DNA of 64,000 nucleotides from NCBI RefSeq assembly GCF_012489685.1, contig NC_080042.1:37639158-37703157 (forward strand), read 5' to 3'. The stretch is from Lotus japonicus. Taxonomy: Eukaryota; Streptophyta; Magnoliopsida; Fabales; Fabaceae. Positions 32,950 to 44,214 of this stretch are shown piece after piece. A program made the position numbers and the translations under genes. How positions within the stretch are numbered: the first letter of the stretch is position 1; each line of letters begins with the position of its first letter. A model generated the notes under the pieces. That model ran no database searches. It was not told where the DNA came from and saw only the letters and a program-made list of their open reading frames with translations.

Positions 32950-35900
32950 ATGGTGAACACGAATCAACTAGCGGAGATGATGGCCACTATGGCTCAGGCG
33001 ATGACTAATCAAGCCAATGACAACGCTCAGAGGCGTGCTGCGGAGGAAGCGCGTGATCAACACCAGCGTCAGAGGGAGGTGACTTTAGATCAGAACAAGG
33101 GGTTGAATGACTTCAGGAGACAGGATCCACCTAAGTTTTCGGGAGGTACTGACCCGGACAAAGAGGATCTCTGGATTAAGGAAATAGAGAAGATCTTTGG
33201 CGTGTTACAGACTGCTGAGGGAGCCAAGGTGGGGATGGCAACCTTTCTGCTGTTGGGTGATGCTGAGTACTGGTGGAGAGGCGCCAGAGGGACTATGGAA
33301 GCAAACCATGTGGAGGTGAACTGGACTTCATTTCGTGCTGCTTTTATGGAGAAGTATTTTCCTGATAGTGCTCGTGACGAGCGTGAATCACAGTTTCTGA
33401 CTCTTAGACAAGGGAGCATGACTATTCCGGAATATGCTGCTAAGTTGGAGTCTTTGGCAAAACATTTTCGATTTTTCCGTGACCAAGTTGATGAGCCCTA
33501 TATGTGCAAGCGCTTTGTGAGGGGACTGAGAGCTGATATTGAGGACTCAGTGAGACCGTTAGGGATCATGAGATTTCAAGCATTAGTTGAGAAAGCAACA
33601 GAGGTAGAGCTGATGAAGAATAGGAGATTGAACAGGGCTGGAGTAGGAGGACCAGTGAGGTCAACACCACAGAATTTTCAAGGAAGGGGAAGATTTCAAG
33701 CGAGGAAGCCGTATCAACGTCCTTCGGGGAGAGGGTTTACCCCAAGATCTTACAAGCCGATGGCTGCTGCTGCTACTTCTGGAGGGTCGGGAAACCGTAC
33801 CCCAAATCGTGATGTGACCTGTTTCAGATGTGGAACGGTCGGGCACTATGCAAGCAGTTGCACGATGCCACCAAGATGCTACAACTGCAATCGACTCGGG
33901 CATCTGGCTGTGGATTGCAAGGGACCTAAGGCTGAACCGTCTGTGAATGCTGCTAGTGGAAAGCGCCCAGCTGCGAGGGGAAGAGTTTATACAATGGATG
34001 ATGAAGATGCTGAAGGAGTTGATGGCTTGATCATAGGGGAGTGTGAAATCGACGGTAATCTTCTAACTATACTCTTTGATTCTGGTGCAACTCATTCTTT
34101 TGTCTCTAAGGATTGCGTATCAAGACTGAATCTGCCTATTACTGCTTTGAGTTTTGATCTTATGGTAACTACACCTGCTAGGACCCTAATTGCTAATGCC
34201 GCATGCATGCACTGTTCAGTAGTATATAGAGATAGAACTTTTCATGCCAATCTAGTATGCTTACCCCTTAAAAACCTAGATGTAATCCTAGGGATGGATT
34301 GGTAGTCCCACTACCATTGTCTTTTGGACTGTAGTCGAAAGAAAGTGGTGTTCCCAGACTCGGATCTTTTCGAGTATCTTTCTACGAACCACATTTGTGC
34401 ATCGTTGAGCGAGGGCACTCAGAAGTACTTTTCATTGCTAAGTCTGGAGGGAAGGAAGGACTCGGATGTTCATGACATTCCGGTGGTTCGAGACTTTACT
34501 GATGTTTTTCCTGGGGACGTACCTGGACTACCGCCAGTACGCGATGTAGAGTTTGTGATCGACATTGTACCCGGAACCGGACCGATTTCGATTGCACCTT
34601 ACCGTATGGCACCTGCAGAGCTAGTAGAGTTGAAATCTCAGTGGGAAGATCTTTCGGCAAAAGGATTCATTCGACCAAGTGTTTCACCGTGGGGAGCGCC
34701 AATGCTTTTAGTCAATAAGAAAGACGGGAAGTCGAGATTGTGTGTGGATTATCGACAACTAAACAAGGCGACGGTCAAGAACAGATACCCGTTACCGAGG
34801 ATAGATGATTTGATGGATCAATTACGAGGGGCGACCGTATTTTCCAAGATAGACTTGAAGTCAGGCTATCATCAGATCAGAGTGAAGACTGAGGATATAC
34901 CGAAGACTGCTTTCAGAACACGCTACGGACACTACGAGTACCTAGTGATGCCGTTTGGAGTGACAAATGCACCTGCTGTTTTCATGGATTACATGAACCG
35001 CATCTTTCATGAATTCTTAGATCGGTTTGGGGTGGTGTTTATTGATGACATACTGATATATTCGAAGGACGCGAAGGAACATGAAGGACATTTGCGCCAA
35101 GTCTTACAAGTGTTGAGAGAGAAAAAGCTGTATGCGAACCCTTCCAAGTGTGAATTCTGGCTGGAGGAAGTCAATTTCTTAGGCCATGTTATCTCAAAGG
35201 AAGGCATAGTTATGGACCCAGCGAAAGTAGAGACTGTTTTGGCTTGGTAACAACCGAAGACAGTGACAGAAATTAGAAGTTTTGTGGGTTTAGCTGGATA
35301 TTATAGACGCTTCATTGAGGGATTTGCCAAGATTGTTGGACCTTTGACCCAACTGACGAGGAAGGATCAACCTTTTGCATGGACTGAGGCGTGTGAATCA
35401 AGTTATCAGACACTGAAGGAACGTTTGACGACGTCACCTGTGCTTATTTTGCCACAGCCGGAGGAACCTTATGAGGTCTACTGTGATGCTTCGCATCAAG
35501 GCTTGGGATGTGTACTGATGCAACATCGGAAAGTGGTGGCTTATGCTTTGAGACAGGTGAAGACTCACGAGAAGAACTACCCGACTCACGATTTGGAGTT
35601 AGCTGCCATTGTGTTTTCGCTTAAAATCTGGAGGCATTATCTCTATGGTTGCACTTTCACGATATTTAGCGATCACAAGAGTCTTAAATACTTGTTCGAT
35701 CAGAAGGAACTGAACATGAGGCAACGAAGATGGATGGAGTTTATTAAGGACTACGAGTTTACGCTGCAATATCACCCTGGGAAGGAAAATGTAGTTGCAG
35801 ATGCTTTGAGTAGGAAGATGCATGTCTCGTCAATGATGGTTAAAGAGCTAGAGTTGTTGGAACAATTTCGAGATATGAGTTTAGGTGTGACACCGTCTGA

Positions 35901-37359
35901 GGGAATGTTGAAGTTCGGAATGATCAGAATCGCCAGTGGATTGATGGAAGAGATTAGAGAGCGACAATTGCAAGATGTGTTTCTGCTAGAGAAGAGGAAC
36001 TTAGTAATTCAAGGGAAAGACCCGGAGTTCAAGATAGGAACTCACAATATCCTACGATGCAAAGACAGGGTTTGTGTACCCAACAACCCAGAATTGAGAA
36101 GGCTAATCATGGATGAAGGACACAAGAGCAAATGGAGCATTCATCCTGGAATGACAAAGATGTATCAAGACTTGAAACTGAATTTTTGGTGGCCGGGAAT
36201 GGCCGAGTATGTAGCTGCATGTTTGACTTGTCAGAAGGCTAAGGTAGAGCATCAGAGACCTGCTAGTATGTTACAGAGTTTAGACGTGCCAGAATGGAAA
36301 TGGGATAGCATCTCCATGGATTTCGTGGTAGCTTTGCAAAGAACACAGAAGAGACACGATTCGATTTGGGTAATTGTGGATCGTTTAACCAAGTCAGCGC
36401 ATTTTCTACCAGTGAGAACTACCTACAACGTGGAAAAGTTGGCTGAGATTTATGTGGCTGAGATTGTGCGACTACACGGAGTCCCGACGAGTATTGTGTC
36501 TGATCGGGATCCAAAGTTTACTTCGCACTTTTGGGGAGCTCTTCATGATGCGTTAGGAACCAAGCTGAGTTTGAGTTCGGCGTATCATCCACAAACTAAC
36601 GGGCAAACAGAGAGAACTATTCAGTCGTTATAGGATCTACTACGTGCTTGTGTCTTAGACAACAGAGGAAGCTGGGATGATCTTCTACCATTGATCGAAT
36701 TCACATACAACAATAGTTTCCATGCGAGCATTGGGATGGCACCGTATAAAGCTTTGTATGGTCGAAAGTGTAGAACACCGTTGTGTTGGTATCAAGATGG
36801 GGAGAGTTTGTTGATTGGGAAAGAACTTCTGCAACAGACGACTGAGAAGGTTAAGCAGATCAGAGAAAAGATGAGAGCTTCGCAGAGTAGACAGAAGAGT
36901 TATGCCGATCAGCGACGCAGAACCCTAGAGTTTGAAGAAGGCGACCATGTGTTTCTACGAGTAACTCAGACTACGGGAGTTGGACGAGCTATTAAGTCAA
37001 GGAAGCTCACGCCAAAATTCATTGGACCTTACCAAATCACTCGACGTGTTGGACCAGTTGCGTATCAGATTGCGCTACCACCATTTCTTTCCAACATTCA
37101 CGATGTATTTCATGTGTCACAGTTAAGGAAGTACATCTCAGACCCGACTCATGTAATCGAGCCAGACTACGTTGAACTGAAGGATGATTTGACTTTTGAG
37201 GCACCACCGATTCGTATTGGGGATAGAAGAGTGAAACAGCTGAGAGGGAAGCAGATTGCATTAGTGAAAGTGATATGGAACAACGATACGGGAGACGCTA
37301 CATGGGAATTGGAAGACAAGATCAAGGAACTGTATCCCGGACTTTTCGCAGAACTCTGA
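32950..37359 (+). pseudogene. gag-pol: Gag-Pol of the Tekay/Del-type element, three nonsense codons
   Basis: One frame runs from ATG 32950 to TGA 37357-37359 without any frameshift, but is cut by TAG 34303-34305 (between PR and RT), TAA 35248-35250 (between RT and RNase H) and TAG 36631-36633 (inside integrase). Domains: Gag; two CCHC knuckles, CFRCGTVGHYASSC (~291) and CYNCNRLGHLAVDC (~310); protease FDSGATH (Asp ~377); RT with FIDD (~697-700); RNase H; integrase HHCC and DDE; and a C-terminal chromodomain-like stretch ending with W-E-L-E and YPGLF. That tail and the order place it in the Tekay/Del chromoviruses. It cannot make full Pol without suppression. Confidence 0.92.
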
Positions 37360-37396
37360 GTTTCGAGGACGAAACTTTCTTTTTGGAGTGGAGTAT

Positions 37397-40300
37397 TGTA
37401 AGACCTGGATTTACAGAACTAGTTACTTTTCCGACTCACGCGTAGAATCAGTGTAAGCGTGACAGGAGTTTTCCGTTTGAGAAAGATTAATGAAGAAGAA
37501 AGTTCAGGAATTGCTTGAGGAATGTTTCATAGTTGTTTTAGGAGTTAGTGCGAGTCGTCTCCACACCTGCCTTATGGCGAGAGTGTCCAGAATAGGCTAA
37601 TTCCGCTCTTAAAGCAACGTTTAAGTGAGATTTCAAATCCTTGGAAAAAATAAAAAGTTCTCTTTATTTTTCGTTCGACCAGTGTTTCATTTCGGAACCC
37701 TGGACTGTACGCACGATAGGATTCACTTCTCGGAAGTCCGACGACGCTAACTTCTTTGCTTCAAAAACCCTAAATTCAATCACTGAATGAAGACTTTTTC
37801 TATTCGGAGCTTTTAACGAAGTTTCCATCCGCGATGCCAAATTTGTTTCGATGTTTCCAATCTTTCTTCAGAACGAAGTTTTGACGTCTGACCTTCACAG
37901 CAAAAAGTAGTTTTTCGGGGCAAATTAACTTGTACCGCTTTTGGATCGTTTTTCCCTAATTCTAGAGATTTGTTTTGAGTTCTGGAATTCTGTCGCCAGA
38001 ATCTCGCTTAGAATTCACCGATGAACGTGCTGCAAAAATCGGAATCGCGAAATTTTCATTTTCCCGCGATTTCACCTTCCTATAAATAGTAAAAAAATCA
38101 AAAATATCTCCCATTTCTTCCAAAGAGGCCGCGAGTTGAGGAGAGAAAGGAGGAGAGGAGAATTTCGCCGAAACTCGACCGATCTTCGAGCTGTTTGTCC
38201 CTACTTCAAGGTATCGACGTAACTAGCTTGATTCTTACCTCTGATCATTGTTTCTACTGCGTTTCTATATCTCTTTTTGTGCTCAAAGTTTCGAGCTTTT
38301 CGTAAAACTATCAGTTTTTCTTGATTTTTCGCTTGGGATATCTTCTATACTTGCCCAACAACCTAGAACACTCGCCGTTGTTCGCCGATTTTGATCGAGT
38401 TGTCAAAGATCTGAAAAACTGCTTAGAAAACCAATTTGTGCACATATCGAAACTTTAATGTCAAAAAGTCGCAATCCGACTTAGTGCCTTTAGGATTAGT
38501 TGCTACAAATGTCGTTAGGAACATCCCTATCAAATTTGTTTTCCGAAGTTTTAACTTTGAGTTTTTGAGCTTTTATTTTGGACCAAAACGCCCCTGAATA
38601 GCCGTATTTTGACCCGGTTGTTCTAAAATTTTTCCGACAGTTTCTTTACCCTAGTTTTACCCTAAAACTACCTTGTAATTAAATTAGATCGAAGAAAAAG
38701 AGCCGGAGCCTTTTTCCTCTTGTGGCCGAGAGCATGTTTGTGTGGGGGGGGGGGAGTTTTTCGTTTGCGAAAACTTGTCCTTTCGTACTCGATTGTTGTA
38801 CTGTGAAGCTTCAATGCTTTGTCTATCGTTAATTAGCTGTGTTGTGATCGAGCTAATCGATTTTGTTTGGATTTCTGCTTTGGTTTCTCCGAGGTTCAGT
38901 TGAAGGAACTTTGGGTTTTTCAGAGCATTTGTGTGGAGAGAACCTAGACCAAGAGACTGGAGCAACTCGAGGTTAGGGCAACTTTCCTTTTTCCCAAGAC
39001 TGCATGATAGGCGTCGATAAATTCGACTTATGCTTTACTTTGATATTGATTAGGATGATGAATTAATGTTATGATGTTTTCCATAACTTATGATATTGAG
39101 ATGTTATTGAATTGTGCGTTTTGACGCGACTTCGGAGTGGAGAATCACTGAACTGGTTACTTTTGATCTTTCGGGTTGGGGAAACAACCCTAGGCAAGTA
39201 CAAACAGGGGTTTGAGACTTAGTTGCTCGTTTGTATACTTAGACTTTCCCCGGGATTTATATTTGGTGGATTTTTGGAAAACTTAGAAAGAAAATAGAAT
39301 TTTGAAAACTAGAGACTTTAGGAAACTTAGACTTCGAGAAATGAACTCATAACTTGACTAATTCAATTCGAAACGTTTTCATTAACGAATAAACCATAGG
39401 GAATCTAAAGGGGAAAATAATTGCGAAAAACGGGGAAAAGTCGACTTTGTTGTGGATTCTGGAGAATTGCTGGACACCAGGGGGGGTGAGCCACGGTGAC
39501 AAGGGGAAGTTACCGAGTACTCTAGTACTCTTGTTGTTGGAGTTGTGTTTTATTGACCGACACTAAACTCTTGGGCTTTGAGATTGGGTTTTGAGCTAAA
39601 CACCTGCGTTGTGAGGACGAATCGATGTTTGGCTGACCATATTGCATCATGCATCATTCGAGGTTTGTATGATAGAAAGATTGGGCCTCGGTGAAGAACG
39701 GGAATGCTTCACGAAGGTTGGGGAATTGCCTTCATCGAAGAACACCTGGGTGTATCTTCGGCATAGCGGGCAGAGTGGCACGACCTAGGGTGGTTGGGGC
39801 TGATCCGATTATGCATGGGTTTGTAAGCGACACCCGAGCAGAGTTGGCGACACTAGGCTTGTGTCGTGCGGTCTCGTGGTGCCCATCCCAAATTGAATTA
39901 TCCGGATCATATTGAATTGCATTTCACGCATACATTGACTCTGACTGGAATTGTATGCTGTTTGAATTATTGAAGCATTGTTAGAGCCAATAACATGCTA
40001 GGATTATTAATATATATACATAAACATATATATCTATACCCCAATCACATGTTGAGTGTATAATTACTTATTTCCGTGAGTTGACCCTAGAGCCTTGGCT
40101 TTGATTTCATGTTTGTGTTTGGGCGGTCGGCCTGCTGCCAGATGTTGATGGCGGAGTGGTTTTCGATGGTCTCTCCCTCGGGGGGATCAGGTTTGAGTTG
40201 GTGGACCGTCATGCCCCCACCACTTGGGTGATCGATGCTGTGGATCATTGAGATACATACCGGGGAAGGGTCATGGAGGACCGGACAGACGAGTGTGGAC

Positions 40301-41272
40301 GTTTGACGAGGGGAGTGCTACGACGCATGGAGCTGAGCTTTGACTTGCCGCCTTTAGTTCGCTGTGGACCAGGTACTGGTCGAGGACCACCTGCACCACC
40401 TCCGACTTCATCTTCTTCCGATGACGAGGACCCATCCGAGATCGAGGTTGATGTTGCTGCACCTATTGCGCCACCTCCTGCTACTGCTATCGATCCTACC
40501 GACGTGGCGTCGTCCTCGAGGCTTGTGGAGCCGAAGAGGGAGTCTGTTGTTCCATCTTCCTCACGTCGTTTTCCTTTTACTCCACCGCGCGGCTACCGTG
40601 TGGAACCCCTGGTTCGGGTGGTGGAGGAGGATGTTCTTACTGGAGAGGTGGATGTTGAGACGGGCTTGACTAGGACGGTGCGCAGGACAGTTAGGAAGGA
40701 GGTCGTGGACTTGGACACCGAGATGATCACGGTGGATTCCGACTCGGACTCCGGCAGCGATGGGGACAGCTACTCGCCGAGCGACGAGGGAGAGGTGGAG
40801 GAGCTATGAGCAGTACTGGGTGGGTAGGTTAGGCAGCGTCATATTTTGTGTAGAGCTCTGATTCGTCTTACTTTTGGGACAGGGTAGGTTCCCGATGCAT
40901 GGCTTTTTGTGTGGTTCTCTTGATGAGGAATCACAGTGAGTCTGTCGGACTATAGGGGTCTTTTGTTTAGGCCATTTTGGAGCCGACTTTCTCTTGGATG
41001 ACTGTACGTAAAACTTTTTACTTACATTACTGAATCTGTACATATTTGCCTACGGGCACACTACTTGGGGTCACTGCGAGTGCGCGTGACGTTGACGTGC
41101 AGCTGAGGCTGTATCTGTTTATATTTGTATATCGGTTAGTTTAGATGCTGGGTTATGTCTTTATTTTCTATCGCTTTAATTAAAAGGAATCAAACGAAAA
41201 AAAAATTACCTGTTTTCCGCGTAAAGTTTATTTTTAGTTACTTAAGTGACACCTGGAAATCGTGGTGTTACA
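37397..41272 (+). repeat. 3' LTR of the Tekay/Del-type element (3876 bp)
   Basis: It starts TGTAAGACCTGG, 37 bases after the gag-pol stop, with a purine-rich GGAGTGGAGTAT just before it as a weak polypurine tract. It matches 28925-32742 apart from point changes and small indels. It carries the acidic ORF 40273-40809 in open form. Confidence 0.93.
40273..40809 (+). CDS. LTR-encoded acidic/proline-rich protein, 178 codons
   Basis: It lies within the 3' LTR, about 460 bp before its end, from ATG 40273 to TGA. The product starts Arg-rich, has a Pro-rich stretch (GRGPPAPPP), a run of Val/Glu/Arg residues, and ends in a strongly acidic Asp/Ser tail (VDSDSDSGSDGDS). There is no membrane segment or known domain that I recognise. 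The 5' LTR copy is broken by nonsense and a 1-base deletion. The diverged LTR at 20033 keeps the same acidic tail, and the third gypsy LTR has a small acidic ORF at a similar place, which hints at a real LTR-encoded protein. Role unknown; it may be non-coding. Confidence 0.4.
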   Translation: MEDRTDECGRLTRGVLRRMELSFDLPPLVRCGPGTGRGPPAPPPTSSSSDDEDPSEIEVDVAAPIAPPPATAIDPTDVASSSRLVEPKRESVVPSSSRRFPFTPPRGYRVEPLVRVVEEDVLTGEVDVETGLTRTVRRTVRKEVVDLDTEMITVDSDSDSGSDGDSYSPSDEGEVEEL

Positions 41273-42397
41273 ATTTGAATATGATTGATGCAATTCCTGT
41301 TGAATCCAATCTTGTACCTTCTCCTCTTCCTGAACCTACACCAGTTGATCAATTAACTTCTCACATTTCACCACCAAGGCCTTCATTCTTTCAACCCTCC
41401 ATTGAGGAAGAACCCCTCTGGAAAATGCTCCAAACTCCCAAGTCTACTAAACCAACCTCACCCATTATACTTCCATACACTCCACAAGCCTCTGAACCAC
41501 AAGCCTCTGAAACACAAGCTTTAGAGACGCCAACCACTGAAAGTCTAACTCTGAGCCTAAACCCTCTGATCACTCAAATCAGGAACCCTCTGATAGAGAA
41601 ATTCTCTCTCCTTCTCCTTCTGTATCCTTTCCTACCAATGTTGCTCTTTCCTCTCCATCCAACAACTCTGAAACTGATCGACAATTCTTTCAAGTTGCTA
41701 GTGAAAGGCTATCAGAAATTCCTGAATATTCCACACAGTTCCAAGCCCAAACCGCTATCCTGGACCAAGACCAGAACTTCTGGTTGCTTCTGATTTTCCA
41801 ATCAAAGCGGTCCTTCTGACTTCTGTACCACCACCTATTCCTCTTTCTCCTCCACCTCAAAATGAAAAATCTGTCTCTGACAAATCTCCAAATCCTGAGA
41901 CTGAAGCTTCTCATCCAAACCCTGAGACCAATACCTCTGCACCTCAAACTCTGCAAATTGGTTCTCCTCAGGCTGTATTTGTAGCTACTCGTAGCAATCA
42001 TCCTTCTTTACCTGAAACCAATCTCTCCATTGTTCCCTATACCCACCTTGGACCAACCACCCTGCTTGATTGCATCAACATATTTAATCATGACGCAGCT
42101 TTAAGGGTTCGCAATGTGCATGGTCGCACTGACCTCAGTGAGAAACCAGACATGGTTGCTGAAGACTGGGATCGTCTATGCACTTGGATGCTTGACCAAG
42201 TGGCACTTGGGTTTCCTTACTACTGAAAGGGATCAAAGAATTGAAGCTGCTAGCCAGCGTTTCAAAAGAAGAGAAGCGCTGAATGAACAAAAGTTGAGAG
42301 ATCAGATTTATGCTGCTATTGAAGAAGCAAGGAAGAAGAAAGAACAAGAAGAAGAAGCAGCAAGGTTTGAAGCTGAACAACGTGAAGCTGCAATGTT
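41273..42397 (+). pseudogene. Sirevirus-2 envelope-like gene, 3' part, degenerate
   Basis: This continues the 27640-28924 reading frame after the nested element (the DDL-N-x-x-DA-x-P stretch matches other copies). The Pro/Ser/Glu-rich linker is recognisable (PRPSFFQPS, EEPLWKMLQ), as are NLSIVPYTHLGPT and the C-terminal coiled coil (EEARKKKEQEEEAARFEAE). At least two frameshifts and several stops occur (around 41550, 41790 and 42215). It ends abruptly inside the coiled coil, where LTR sequence begins. Confidence 0.85.
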
Positions 42398-43013
42398 CAT
42401 CCATAGCAGGCTCTGGAAATTCCAGAACTGCCCTCCAACGGACAGATTCATCCAACGGATACACACTCTAAACCTTGAAGTATTTAAAGGCTGAAGATAG
42501 AAGAAACAAGCTTAGAAACTTTGTGCATACATGTGAAATACTTTCAGCGAATACCTTAGCAATATTTCTTCATTGTTCTTATTGTGTTTACGTCTGCTTG
42601 TTTAGAAGCATCTCTTTGTAAACCAAACTCTTTCACAAACTTTGTTTGTAGTTTCTTGAGAGACCGGTGAGGTCAGGATTCTTGAGAAGACTAAGGCAAG
42701 GTTGTCTTAGTGCTGCTAGTTCATTGTATTGTTAGTCACTGAGCAAGGTTGCTAGTGCAGTTGTAACAATCATTGAATAGTGAATTGCCTTCATTCTAAG
42801 AAGGAAGAAATCACCTTAACAGGTGGACTAGATTAGCTTGAGTGATTTATCAAGTGAACCAGGATAAAATCATTGTGTGCTTTTCTCTTTCCCTTATCTC
42901 GTGCACCTTGTGATCTTTAGTTCGAAAAGACTATTCTTAATCTTAGAGGGATATTTCTAAAAGCTAAAAACCCTATTCAACCCCCCCCCTTTCTAGTGTT
43001 TTTCATACCTTTA
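42398..43013 (+). repeat. Truncated Sirevirus LTR (3' ~half)
   Basis: From CCAGAACTGCCCTCCAACGG on, this matches the second half of the Sirevirus LTR, through the C-run to ATACCTTTA (normally TTCA). It is followed by a PBS and gag, so it acts as a 5' LTR for what follows. Its 5' half, the polypurine tract and the antisense ORF region are deleted. Confidence 0.88.
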
Positions 43014-43015
43014 AT

Positions 43016-43027
43016 TGGTATCAGAGC
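43016..43027 (+). promoter_or_regulatory. PBS, tRNA-iMet type
   Basis: TGGTATCAGAGC lies 2 bases after the truncated LTR, the same spacing as in Sirevirus-4. Confidence 0.9.
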
Positions 43028-43088
43028 GTATGCTCTGATTACCACACTTAACAGTGTTCAGAGATCCAGACCGGTGTGAAAAACTCAA

Positions 43089-44214
43089 ATGGCCGATGCT
43101 CAAAGAGATCACTACAGTGCTAAACCACCTATATTTGACGGAGAAAAGTTTGATTACTGGGAAGATAGAATCGAGAGTTTCTTTCTCGGTTTTGATGTTG
43201 ATCTTTGGGATCACATTATTGATGGCTACACTCGCCCTGTTGATGCAAATGGAGCAAAGATTCCAAGAGACAAGATGACAGATGCTCAGAAGAAGATGTA
43301 CAAAGATCATCACAGAGCAAGAACCATTTTGCTGAGGGCTAAGGCGATCTTCGACTCCTTGAAGATGTCTCATGAAGGAAATGAAGATGTCAAGGAGATA
43401 AAGGCGATGTCCTTGATCAAGAAGTATGAAGCCTTCATGATGGAACCTGATGAAACAGTAGATGCCATGTTCTCCAGATTTCAGATGATCATCTCTGGAA
43501 TCAGAATACTTGACAAAGGCTATGCCAATACTGATCATGTCAAGTGAATTCTCAGAGGTCTTCCTGAGAAGTGGATGCCTCTGATGACTTCCCTGAAGCT
43601 ATCTAAAGACATAAAAAAGATGAGCTTAGAAGAACTCATCAGCATTCTGAAGAGTTATGAGATAGATCGGGCTGATCATGCTGCTCAGAGGAAGCAAAGA
43701 TCCATAGCTCTGAAGGTGAAGTCTGAGAAGACCAAGGCACTTCAAGCTGAACAAGTTTCAGAATAATCGTCTGAGGACTCTGATGAAGATGAGCTTTAAC
43801 TCCTTTCAAAGAGACTCAATCACCTCTAGAAGCACAGGCAGAACAAATACAAAGGTTCATCAAGATCCAAACGAAAACAAGAGTCTTCGTCTGGTCAACG
43901 CAGGTCATCATCATCCAAAGAAGTTACATGTTTTGAATGCAAGGAGCCAGGACATTACAAGAGTGATTGTCCTAAGCTGAAGAAAGACAAGAAGCCTAAG
44001 AAATATGTCAAGGCTAGGAAAGGTCTTATGGTAATTCTTGATGATTCAGATACAGAAGAAGTAGACTCTGATGGTGAAGTTGTTGAAGGACTCAAGGCTA
44101 TTGTCAAAGACAAAGAGGCAGAGTAAAAAGCAGAATCAGATCCAGCATCAGAGGCTAAGTCAGACTCTGAAGATGAATGTGAGGTATTCACATCCTTCTC
44201 TGCTTCTGACTAAG
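43089..44214 (+). pseudogene. gag: Degenerate Sirevirus gag, 3' truncated
   Basis: It starts at ATG 43089 (MADAQRDHY) and matches Sirevirus-4 Gag through the zinc knuckle CFECKEPGHYKSDC (~43934-43975). A ~17-codon segment after ILL is deleted near 43330. In-frame stops occur near 43546, 43764, 43797, 43828 and 44124. It keeps the candidate splice donor context, GTGAG then GTATTC, near 44190. It ends at 44214, where a gypsy LTR begins. Confidence 0.87.

Larger units (their letters stand above)
28925..41272 (+). mobile_element. Tekay/Del-type chromovirus, 12.35 kb
   Basis: LTRs of 3818 and 3876 bp start TGTAAGACC and end GTTACA, flanked by a perfect TSD ATTTG (28920-28924 and 41273-41277). The internal region has a PBS, and one gag-pol frame with two zinc knuckles, PR, RT, RNase H, integrase and a C-terminal chromodomain-like segment. 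The LTRs differ by many point changes and a ~31-bp indel (insert near 40198), so the insertion is much older than the CRM-like element. Gag-pol has three nonsense codons. Confidence 0.93.
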
